Part shown: in pieces, positions 25,106 to 31,890 of the stretch | Position numbering within the stretch: the first letter of the stretch is position 1 | Layout of the letters: each line of letters begins with the position of its first letter | Source: JBHHZM01 sp046758065 | GTDB taxonomy: Bacteria > Pseudomonadota > Alphaproteobacteria > JAAXGF01 | DNA: 39,898 bases | Assembly: GCA_046758065.1 (NCBI GenBank) | Contig: JBHHZM010000012.1 | Span: 1-39,898, forward strand | Reading direction: 5' to 3' | The notes under the pieces: model-generated | What the model saw: only the letters and a program-made list of their open reading frames with translations | What the model was told of the DNA's origin: nothing | The model's database searches: none | Translations under genes and position numbers: made by a program

Positions 25106-26635
25106 CTACGTCACGCTGTCGGGCAGTTCGGCCTTGCGGCGGGCGATGAAGTCGCAAAGCGCCTCGTCGACGCCCGGATCGAGCGGCGGCGGCTCGTACT
25201 CGGCAAGTCGCCGGCGCGCGGTCTCCCGTGCCCGGGCATCTGCGTCCTTCGCCCCTTCGGCCAGCCACTGCTCGAAGCTGTTGTTGTCGGCGATTTGCGA
25301 CGTGTAGAACGCGGTTTCGAAGTTGCGCTGGGTGTGCGCGCAGCCCAGATAGTGGCCGCCGGGGCCGACCTCGCGCACCGCGTCCATCGCCTGCGCTTCT
25401 TCCGACAGGTCGAAGCCGGCGGCGAATCGTTGCAGCATGGTGATCTGGTCGGCGTCGAGCACGAACTTGGCGTAGCCGGCGGAGAGCCCGGCTTCGAGCC
25501 AGCCCGCCGAATGCAGCACGAAATTGGCTCCCGCCATCAGCGTCGGGAGCATGGTCTGCATCGATTCGTAGGCCGCTTGCGCGTCGGCGAGTTTCGCTCC
25601 GGTGAGCATGCCGCCGGTGCGCACCGGCACGCGGTAGCGCCGCGCGAGCTGCGCGGTGGCGTAGATCATCATCGCCGGCTCGGGCGTCCCCATCATCGGC
25701 GCGCCCGACTGCATCGAGACGGTGGTGACGAAGTTGCCGTAGACCACCGGCGCGCCGTGGCGGACGAGCTGGGCGAAGCACATGCCGGCGACCACCTCGG
25801 CGTTGAGCTGGGCGACCGCGCCCGCGGTGCTCGCCGGGCTCATGGCGCCGGCCATGATAAAGGGCGTGACCAGCACCGCCTGGTTGTTGCGCGCATAGAC
25901 CTTGAGCGCCGCCAGCATGGTGGCGTCCCACACCAGCGGCGAGTTGCAGTTGACGACGGAAATGAGCACCGTGTTGCGTTCGACATAGTCGTCGCCGAAC
26001 AGGACCTTGCACAGCGCCACTGTGTCTTCGGCGCGCGACCCCGCCGTCACCATGCCCATGAACGGTTTGTCCGAGTGTTTGATGTGCGCGTAGACGATAT
26101 CGAGATGCCGCTTGGGCACCGGCACGTCGACCGGCTCGCAGATCACGCCGCCCGAATGGTGGAGCGCCGGGGTCATGTAGGCGAGCCTGACGAAGTTGTG
26201 CAGGTCTTCGAGGGTACCGTAGCGGCGCTCGCCGTCGAGGTCGCGCACGAAGGGCGAGCCGTAGGTCGGCGCGAACACCGTGTTGCGGCCGCCGATCACC
26301 ACGTCGCGTTCGGGGTTGCGGGCGTGCTGGGTGAACTCGACGGGGACCTTCGCGAGCGTCTCCATGGCCAGTTCGCGGGGGATGCGTACGCGGTAGCCAT
26401 CGACGTCGGCGCCCGCCATGCGCCACAGCGCGGCCGCCTCGTCGTCGCGGAACTCGACGCCGATCTCCTCGAGAATCGTCATCGCGTTGTCGTGGAGGAG
26501 TTCGACGCCGCTCTCGTCGAGCAGTTCGTAGAGCGGGATATCGCGCGAGATGTATCGCATCTGCACGACCGGCGCGTGTTGCCTCAGCGCCCGCCGGGCG
26601 TTCCGCCCGCCACTCCGCCTGCGCGTTTCGCCCAT
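25106..26635 (-). CDS. MttB-family (non-pyrrolysine) methylamine:corrinoid methyltransferase
   Basis: A 509-residue member of the trimethylamine methyltransferase superfamily (COG5598). Segments seen are ELLHDNAMTILEEIGVEFRD near the N-terminus, NTVFAPTYGSPFVRDLDGER, TAGSRAEDT, the SPLVWDATMLAAL region and VGPGGHYLGCAHTQRNFETA near the C-terminus. The frame is uninterrupted, with no in-frame amber codon, so it belongs to the non-Pyl group; characterised members (MtgB, MtcB, MtpB) demethylate glycine betaine, L-carnitine or proline betaine. It should transfer a methyl group to the corrinoid protein encoded divergently 259 bp away. ATG 26635 has GGAGA at good spacing; ATG 26647 is an alternative. 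The substrate is unknown. Confidence 0.9.
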   Translation of the reverse strand: MGETRRRSGGRNARRALRQHAPVVQMRYISRDIPLYELLDESGVELLHDNAMTILEEIGVEFRDDEAAALWRMAGADVDGYRVRIPRELAMETLAKVPVEFTQHARNPERDVVIGGRNTVFAPTYGSPFVRDLDGERRYGTLEDLHNFVRLAYMTPALHHSGGVICEPVDVPVPKRHLDIVYAHIKHSDKPFMGMVTAGSRAEDTVALCKVLFGDDYVERNTVLISVVNCNSPLVWDATMLAALKVYARNNQAVLVTPFIMAGAMSPASTAGAVAQLNAEVVAGMCFAQLVRHGAPVVYGNFVTTVSMQSGAPMMGTPEPAMMIYATAQLARRYRVPVRTGGMLTGAKLADAQAAYESMQTMLPTLMAGANFVLHSAGWLEAGLSAGYAKFVLDADQITMLQRFAAGFDLSEEAQAMDAVREVGPGGHYLGCAHTQRNFETAFYTSQIADNNSFEQWLAEGAKDADARARETARRRLAEYEPPPLDPGVDEALCDFIARRKAELPDSVT

Positions 26636-26696
26636 GGCATTCTCCATAGGCGGCGCCGCTCGCTCCGGACGCCCGTCGGCGGTCCGCCGCGACGGC

Positions 26697-26726
26697 AGCT
26701 TAGGTGCCGCGTCGCCGGCCTGTCAA
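26697..26726 (-). promoter_or_regulatory. Candidate sigma70-type promoter for the MttB-family gene
   Basis: Read on the minus strand, a perfect TTGACA (26726-26721) is followed after 18 bp by TAAGCT (26702-26697), a weak -10. Transcription would begin near 26690 and give a leader of about 55 nt. It lies in the 259-bp divergent region between the methyltransferase and corrinoid-protein genes. Confidence 0.35.
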
Positions 26727-26822
26727 AGCAAAGCCTCGGCGGCCGATCAAAATTTCGCCATGTCGCTTTGAAGATAAGAAATGTCGTGGACGAGTTAGCA
26801 GTAGCCCAAGGCTGAACTTAAC

Positions 26823-26831
26823 TGGTATTCT
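26823..26831 (+). promoter_or_regulatory. Candidate extended -10 element for the corrinoid/MetF operon
   Basis: TGG followed by TATTCT at 26823-26831 resembles an extended -10 (TGnTATAAT); no good -35 lies 17 bp upstream, consistent with an activator-dependent promoter. It is 64 bp before the corrinoid-protein start. Weak evidence. Confidence 0.22.
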
Positions 26832-26894
26832 CCGCGTTTGGCTGCATGTGACCTTGACCGTGAACTTGGTTAACGCTCGGTGGGAGTTGGCGCG

Positions 26895-27614
26895 ATGGCC
26901 GACGATGACGATATCGACCTCAAAGCGTTGAGCGACGAAGACCTCGTGCAGCAGATGCACGAGGATCTGTACGACGGGTTGACCGAAGAGATCGAGGAGG
27001 GGGTCAACATTCTTCTCGGGCGCGGCTGGGCGCCTTACAAGGTGCTGACCGAGGCGCTGGTCGCGGGTATGCGCATCGTCGGCATCGACTTCCGCGACGG
27101 CATCCTGTTCGTCCCCGAAGTGCTGCTCGCCGCCAATGCGATGAAGGGGGGGATGGCGATCCTGCGGCCGCTGCTCGTCGAGACCGGCGCCCCGAAGACC
27201 GGCAAGATGGTCATCGGCACGGTCAAGGGCGACATTCACGACATCGGCAAGAACCTGGTGGCGATGATGATGGAAGGCGCCGGCTTCGAGGTGATCAACA
27301 TCGGCATCAACAATCCGGTGGAAAACTACCTCGCGGCGATCGAGGAGCACCAGCCCGACATTCTCGGCATGTCGGCGCTGCTGACCACAACGATGCCGTA
27401 CATGAAGGTGGTGATCGACACCCTCAAGGAAAAAGGCATCCGCAACGATTACATCGTATTGGTCGGAGGGGCGCCGCTCAACGAAGCCTTCGCCGAGAGC
27501 ATCGGCGCCGACGCCTACTGCCGCGACGCCGCAGTGGCGGTCGAAACCGCCAAGGCGCTTCTCGCCAAGCGTCAGGGCTCGTTGCAGGCGCAGATGGCGG
27601 CCGCCGGGAAGTAA
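26895..27614 (+). CDS. Corrinoid methyltransfer protein (MttC/MtbC-like, B12-binding)
   Basis: A 239-residue corrinoid protein. Residues about 10-95 form the helical cap domain (LVQQMHEDLYDGLTEEIEEG). The B12-binding Rossmann domain follows, with the cobalt-ligating His115 in GDIHDIGKN (DxHxxG), the Ser in GMSALLTTTMPY and the GG of VLVGGAPLNE. It carries the methyl group between the MttB-family enzyme and the methyl-THF methyltransferase. GGGAG lies 8 nt before the ATG. First gene of a plus-strand operon running to about 33.9 kb, divergent from its partner methyltransferase. Confidence 0.94.
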   Translation: MADDDDIDLKALSDEDLVQQMHEDLYDGLTEEIEEGVNILLGRGWAPYKVLTEALVAGMRIVGIDFRDGILFVPEVLLAANAMKGGMAILRPLLVETGAPKTGKMVIGTVKGDIHDIGKNLVAMMMEGAGFEVINIGINNPVENYLAAIEEHQPDILGMSALLTTTMPYMKVVIDTLKEKGIRNDYIVLVGGAPLNEAFAESIGADAYCRDAAVAVETAKALLAKRQGSLQAQMAAAGK

Positions 27615-27619
27615 CCGCC

Positions 27620-28264
27620 ATGGCGCGGCCTCCCTCGACACTGCTGATCGCCTGCGGCGCGCTCGCCTGGGAGATCGCGGAACTGATTCGCGGCAACCGC
27701 TGGACGCATATCTCGATCACCTGCGTGCCGGCCCATTTTCACAATACGCCCGAGAAGATTCCCGAAGCCGTGCGCGAGAAGATCCGCGCCGGGCGCGGCA
27801 AGTACGAGCGCATCGTCGCGCTCTACGGCGATTGCGGCACCGGCGGGCTGCTCGACGCCGTGCTCGCGGAGGAGGGGGTCGAGCGCATCCCGGGGCCGCA
27901 CTGCTACCAGTTCTATGCCGGCAGGATGGATTTCGAGGCGCTGATGGAAGCCGAACCGGGATCGTTCTTTCTGACCGACTACTTGGTGCGGCATTTCGAC
28001 CGTCTGATCGTCGAGGGTCTCGGCCTCGACCGCCATCCCGAGCTTCTCGGCGACTACTTCGGCAACTATCGCAAGCTCGTCTATCTTGCCCAGATCGAGG
28101 ATTCCGACCTCGTGACGCGCGCGGTCCAGGCGGCGCGCCGTCTGGGCCTTGAGTTCGAACATCGCAACACCGGCTACGGCGAACTGGGGCGTTTCGTTTC
28201 CCGGATCGCTCGCGAACGCGAGACCGTCTCCAATGGCGAAGCTGACGATCGTCTACTGGCGTGA
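27620..28264 (+). CDS. DUF1638 domain protein
   Basis: A 214-residue protein of the DUF1638 family: LLIACGALAWEIAELI at the N-terminus, VPAHFHNTPEKIPEAVREKI, then ALYGDCGTGGLLDAVL and PGPHCYQFYAG. Conserved Cys and His residues (Cys in YGDCGTGG, His-Cys in PGPHCYQF, His in AHFHNTP) could bind a metal or cofactor. It begins 5 bp after the corrinoid gene, and its last 32 bp overlap the next gene. Members of this family recur next to corrinoid methyltransferase genes, so a role in cofactor loading, reactivation or methyl transfer is likely, but no function is established. Confidence 0.85.
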   Translation: MARPPSTLLIACGALAWEIAELIRGNRWTHISITCVPAHFHNTPEKIPEAVREKIRAGRGKYERIVALYGDCGTGGLLDAVLAEEGVERIPGPHCYQFYAGRMDFEALMEAEPGSFFLTDYLVRHFDRLIVEGLGLDRHPELLGDYFGNYRKLVYLAQIEDSDLVTRAVQAARRLGLEFEHRNTGYGELGRFVSRIARERETVSNGEADDRLLA

Positions 28265-28535
28265 CATCCCGGCCCAGGTGATCGTCAAGGCGGGGCGCAA
28301 GACGGCGAAACAGGTGCTGCCGGAGCGTTTCGAGAAGGCGATCGACCGGGCGGCGATGCGCAGCGGCGCGCGCGACACCGACGCCTATCTTGCCGAGTGG
28401 CGGCGCGGCGAGCCGCAGACCTGCGGCGACGACATCGAAGCCGCGGCGACGGCCGCCGCCGCCCGGCTGGACGAGGCTTACGACGATGACCGACTTCGCG
28501 CGCTGGTGATGGCGGGCGGGCGGGAGGAGGGCTGA
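28233..28535 (+). CDS. Small 'virulence factor' family protein (PF13769-like)
   Basis: A 100-residue protein beginning MAKLTIVYWRDIPAQVIVKA and containing LPERFEKAIDRAAMRSGARD and DAYLAEWRRGEP, the hallmarks of the family named 'virulence factor'. The name is historical; nothing here suggests virulence. ATG 28233 lies inside the end of the DUF1638 gene (32-bp overlap), and the stop is one base before the first MetF-like start. Tight embedding in the one-carbon operon suggests a small accessory or bridging subunit for the reductase or methyltransferase. No catalytic motif is visible. Confidence 0.8.
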   Translation: MAKLTIVYWRDIPAQVIVKAGRKTAKQVLPERFEKAIDRAAMRSGARDTDAYLAEWRRGEPQTCGDDIEAAATAAAARLDEAYDDDRLRALVMAGGREEG

Positions 28536-28536
28536 C

Positions 28537-29484
28537 ATGGACGATTCGGTCGGTTTCCTCGGTCCGCGCTCGCCGGGGCGGCTCGAAGCGACCCTGCGCC
28601 GCGGCGATTTCGCGCTGACGGCCGAGACCACGCCCCCCGATTCCGCCGATCCGGTGTCCGTTATCGCCCGCGTCGAACCGCTGCGTGGCCTCGTCGATGC
28701 GATCAACGTCACCGACGGCGCCGGCGCCCGGGCGCATATGTCGGCGCTCGCCTGCGCCGCAATTCTTGCGCGCGACGGCATCGAACCGGTGCTGCAGTTC
28801 ACCGCGCGCGACCGCAACCGGCTGGCGCTCCAGGGCGATATGATCGGCGCGGCGGCGCTCGGCGTTCCCAGTATCCTCTGCCTGTACGGCGACGCCCCCG
28901 AGACCGGCGACCAGCCCGACGCGACCGCCGTCTACGACCTCGACAGCCGCGCCCTGATACGCACCGCGCGGGGCTTGTGCGCCGGCGCCTTTCCCGGCGG
29001 GCGTGAGATCGTGCCCCCGCCGCGGCTGTTCATCGGCGCCGCCGATGCGCCGCGCGCCGTGGAGGCCGGCCGGAAGCCGGACGGCATTTTTTCCAAGATC
29101 GCCGCCGGCGCCGATTTCTTTCAGACCCAGTATTGTTTCGACTTGGCATTGCTGCGCCGCTACATGGCGTGGCTCCGCGACCACGGCGTGACCGAACGAG
29201 CGTACTTCATGGTCGGCATCGGACCACTGGCCTCGGCGCGGTCGGCGCGCTGGATGAGCGACAATCTGTTCGGCGTACACATTCCGGAAGCGCTGATCAC
29301 CCGTCTCGAAGCGGCCCGCGATCAACGCGCCGAAGGACGACGCATCTGCACCGAGTTCCTGCACGAGACCCGGGAGATCGAAGGCGTCTCCGGGGCGCAT
29401 TTCATGGCGCCGCGCCAAGAAACAGCGATCGCCCAGGTGATCGAAGAATCGGGTATCATCGCCGGTCGTCTGGCGTCGGCATAG
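28537..29484 (+). CDS. MetF-like methylenetetrahydrofolate reductase (first copy)
   Basis: A 315-residue TIM-barrel flavoprotein of the MetF family. The catalytic Glu lies in TAETTPPDSADP (equivalent to the EFFPP region of E. coli MetF). DAINVTDG, QFTARDRNRLALQ, LYGDAPETGDQP and TQYCFDLALL correspond to folate- and FAD-contacting strands. In this operon it most likely runs oxidatively, turning methyl-THF from the corrinoid pathway into methylene-THF. It starts one base after the preceding stop. It is clearly homologous to the second copy at 29975, yet quite divergent from it, so the two may have different roles. Confidence 0.9.
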   Translation: MDDSVGFLGPRSPGRLEATLRRGDFALTAETTPPDSADPVSVIARVEPLRGLVDAINVTDGAGARAHMSALACAAILARDGIEPVLQFTARDRNRLALQGDMIGAAALGVPSILCLYGDAPETGDQPDATAVYDLDSRALIRTARGLCAGAFPGGREIVPPPRLFIGAADAPRAVEAGRKPDGIFSKIAAGADFFQTQYCFDLALLRRYMAWLRDHGVTERAYFMVGIGPLASARSARWMSDNLFGVHIPEALITRLEAARDQRAEGRRICTEFLHETREIEGVSGAHFMAPRQETAIAQVIEESGIIAGRLASA

Positions 29485-29496
29485 GGGCGAGCCACC

Positions 29497-29970
29497 ATGT
29501 ACGCAGCCCGTCTTTGGTCGGTGCGTCACGCTGCCGGACTCGAACGGCTCTATGACCTTTTTGCCGTGGCGATGGTGCGCCTGCACCCGCTCTTCGAGCG
29601 CATCGGCTACGCGCGGATCGAGAAGCCCGTCGCGGCGATCGAGAGCCGGCTCAAGGGGTTCATGTTCGATTGCCAGATGTGCGGGCGCTGCGTTCTCAGT
29701 TCGACCGGCATGTCGTGCCCGATGAACTGCCCCAAGGGTTTGCGCAACGGGCCCTGCGGCGGCGTCCGCGAAGACGGCAACTGCGAGGTCAAGCCCGAGA
29801 TGCCCTGTGTCTGGGTCGAGGCCTGGTGCGGCGCGCAGCGCATGCGAGCCGGTGCCGCCATTGGCGACCCACAAATTCCGCTCGATCACGGCCTCGCCGG
29901 CAGCTCTTCGTGGTTGCGCATGGTGCGCGAGCTGGCGGCGGAACGCGCCAGCGACGGGAAGACGGGGTGA
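29497..29970 (+). CDS. MetV-like cysteine-rich protein (MTHFR C-terminal domain family)
   Basis: A 157-residue protein with eight Cys residues between 59 and 104: CQMCGRC (59, 62, 65), then Cys74, Cys78, Cys87, Cys96 and Cys104, including SCPMNCPKGLRNGPCGG. This is the pattern of the MTHFR C-terminal/MetV family, which in acetogens partners MetF as an iron-sulfur or zinc subunit. Here it lies between two MetF genes, 12 bp after the first and 4 bp before the second. It probably forms an electron-transfer complex with one or both reductases, which could let them use an acceptor other than NAD. The N-terminal 55 residues are helical. Confidence 0.87.
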   Translation: MYAARLWSVRHAAGLERLYDLFAVAMVRLHPLFERIGYARIEKPVAAIESRLKGFMFDCQMCGRCVLSSTGMSCPMNCPKGLRNGPCGGVREDGNCEVKPEMPCVWVEAWCGAQRMRAGAAIGDPQIPLDHGLAGSSSWLRMVRELAAERASDGKTG

Positions 29971-29974
29971 GGTG

Positions 29975-31000
29975 ATGGAACCGCACGAACCCACCGCCCC
30001 GACACCGGCTCCGCCCGGCCACTCCTCGCTGAGTCGCCTCGAGCGGGTGCTGCGCGCCGGCAGGTTCGCCGTCACGGCCGAGCTCAATCCGCCCGATTCG
30101 GCCGACCCCCGCGAAGTGTTCGATCGCGCGCTGGTGCTCTCGGAGGTTTGCGACGCGATCAACGCCACCGACGCCTCGGGCGCCAATACTCATATGTCGA
30201 GCGTCGGCATCTGCGCGCTGCTGACCCAGGCGGGTTACGCCCCGGTGATGCAGATCTCGTGCCGCGACCGCAACCGCATCGCGATTCAGGGTGATGTGCT
30301 GGGCGCCGCCGCAATGGGCGTGTGCAACATCCTCTGTCTCACCGGCGACGGGGTGCAGGCCGGCGACCAGCCGGGCGCCAAGCCGGTGTTCGATCTCGAC
30401 AGCGTCTCGCTGCTCGAGACGATCCGGGCGATGCGCGACGAGGGCCGTTTCCTCTCGGGACGCAAGCTCACCGTGCCGCCGCGCGTCTTTCTCGGCGCGG
30501 CCTCGAATCCGTTCGTGCCGCCCTACGATTTCCGGCCGCGGCGACTCGCCAAGAAGGTGGCGGCGGGCGCCCAGTTCATCCAGACCCAGTACTGTTTCGA
30601 CATACCGCTGCTCGAACGTTTCATGACGCGGGTGCGCGACATGGGCCTCGACCGGCGCTGCTTCATCCTCGTCGGCGTCGGGCCGCTGGCGTCACCGCGC
30701 GCGGCGCGATGGATACGCAGCAACGTGCCCGGGGTGCACGTTCCCGATTCGGTGATTGCCCGGCTCGAGGGCGCCGACAAGCCGAAGGTCGAGGGCAAGC
30801 GATTGTGCATTGACCTGATCCGCCAGATACGCGAAATCGAGGGCGTGTCGGGCATCCACGTCATGGCTTACCGCCAGGAAGAACTGGTTTCCGAGATCAT
30901 CAGCGAATCGGGCGTGCTTGAGGGCCGCCGCCCGCAGCATCCGTTCAAGCGCGGCTTGAGAGTGCAAAACAAGGCACAAAGGTTAAGGACCGCAACATGA
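29975..31000 (+). CDS. MetF-like methylenetetrahydrofolate reductase (second copy)
   Basis: A 341-residue MetF-family protein. Catalytic Glu in TAELNPPDSADP; DAINATDASGANTHM, CRDRNRIAIQGD, LTGDGVQAGDQPG and TQYCFDIPLL follow in the expected order. It is longer than the first copy at both ends, with a Pro-rich N-terminus (PTAPTPAPPGH) and a basic C-terminal tail (QNKAQRL). ATG 29975 is preferred, since the frame upstream lies within the MetV-like gene; GTG 29972 is also possible. Its stop overlaps the next start by 4 bp (ATGA). Probable role: oxidation of methyl-THF together with the MetV-like protein. Confidence 0.9.
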   Translation: MEPHEPTAPTPAPPGHSSLSRLERVLRAGRFAVTAELNPPDSADPREVFDRALVLSEVCDAINATDASGANTHMSSVGICALLTQAGYAPVMQISCRDRNRIAIQGDVLGAAAMGVCNILCLTGDGVQAGDQPGAKPVFDLDSVSLLETIRAMRDEGRFLSGRKLTVPPRVFLGAASNPFVPPYDFRPRRLAKKVAAGAQFIQTQYCFDIPLLERFMTRVRDMGLDRRCFILVGVGPLASPRAARWIRSNVPGVHVPDSVIARLEGADKPKVEGKRLCIDLIRQIREIEGVSGIHVMAYRQEELVSEIISESGVLEGRRPQHPFKRGLRVQNKAQRLRTAT

Positions 31001-31890
31001 CCGAAACCGTACTCAGTTCGGCTACCCGCGAGGTCGTCATCGGCTTCGAGCGGCCGTTCGTCATCATCGGCGAGCGCATCAATCCCACCGGCCGCAAGCG
31101 GCTGGCGGCGGAAATGGCCGCCGGCGACTATAGCCGGGTCGAGGCCGACGCGCTCGCGCAGGTCGAGGCCGGCGCGCATATGCTCGACGTCAACGCCGGC
31201 ATTCCTCTCGCCGACGAGCCGCGCATTCTCGCCGAGACGATCCAGCTCGTGCAGTCGATTACCGACGTTCCGCTGTCGATCGATTCGTCGATCGTGGCGG
31301 CGCTCGAAGCCGGGCTCGCTGCCTACAAAGGCAAGCCGCTGGTCAACTCGGTGACCGGCGAAGAGGAACGGCTCGAAGCGGTTCTGCCCCTGATCAAGAA
31401 GTATGGCGCGGCGGTGATCGCCATCTCCAACGACGAGACCGGCATCTCGGAAGACCCGGACGTGCGCTTTGCGGTCGCCAAGTCGATCGTCGAACGCGCC
31501 GAGGATCACGGCATTCCACGCTGCGATGTGATCGTCGATCCGCTGGTCATGCCGGTCGGCGCGATCAACGTGGCCGGGGTCACGGCATTCAAGATCATCC
31601 GCCGGCTGCGCGAGGAGCTCAAGGTCAACACCAGCTGCGGCGCGTCGAACATCAGCTTCGGGCTGCCCAACCGCCACGGCCTCAACGCCGCGTTCCTGTC
31701 GATGGCGATCGGCGCCGGCATGACCTCGGCGATCACCAACCCGCTGCACGCCGAGACCATCGCCGCCACCCTCGGCGCCGACGTGATGATGGGCCACGAC
31801 CGCGACTGCGCCCGCTGGATCCGCAAGTTCCGCGAACCCGCGCCCGAGGGCGCCGAGCGCGCCGGCCGCCGGCGCCGTCGTCGTGGCTGA
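30997..31890 (+). CDS. Methyltetrahydrofolate:corrinoid methyltransferase (AcsE/MtvA-like)
   Basis: A 297-residue pterin-binding TIM-barrel protein. Family motifs are IGERINPTGRK at the N-terminus, HMLDVNAGIP, PLSIDSS, NSVTGEEERL and TSCGASNISFGLPNRHGLNA. This class moves a methyl group between methyl-THF and a corrinoid protein; in this operon the likely direction is methyl-corrinoid to THF. It ends in an Arg-rich tail (GRRRRRRG), beyond the usual family length. It overlaps the preceding gene by 4 bp and the next by 8 bp, so translational coupling is expected. Confidence 0.92.
   Translation: MTETVLSSATREVVIGFERPFVIIGERINPTGRKRLAAEMAAGDYSRVEADALAQVEAGAHMLDVNAGIPLADEPRILAETIQLVQSITDVPLSIDSSIVAALEAGLAAYKGKPLVNSVTGEEERLEAVLPLIKKYGAAVIAISNDETGISEDPDVRFAVAKSIVERAEDHGIPRCDVIVDPLVMPVGAINVAGVTAFKIIRRLREELKVNTSCGASNISFGLPNRHGLNAAFLSMAIGAGMTSAITNPLHAETIAATLGADVMMGHDRDCARWIRKFREPAPEGAERAGRRRRRRG

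Noticed and set aside
25106..26635. Pyrrolysine-encoding trimethylamine methyltransferase
   Set aside because: No in-frame amber codon and no pylTSBCD genes in the window; treated as a non-pyrrolysine homolog.
24335..26815. 826-codon open frame on the plus strand across the transporter and methyltransferase genes
   Set aside because: Long only because of codon bias; the His/Arg/Glu-rich translation has no family signature and it lies opposite two well-supported genes.
26704..26931. Possible 75-residue plus-strand gene in the divergent region
   Set aside because: It overlaps the corrinoid gene start in another frame and has no recognisable content.
28233..28535. Virulence determinant
   Set aside because: Only the family name suggests this; the gene is embedded in a one-carbon operon with no pathogenicity context.
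28285..30186. 633-codon minus-strand frame opposite the MetF/MetV genes
   Set aside because: Antisense of the conserved one-carbon operon; low-complexity Arg/Ala translation.
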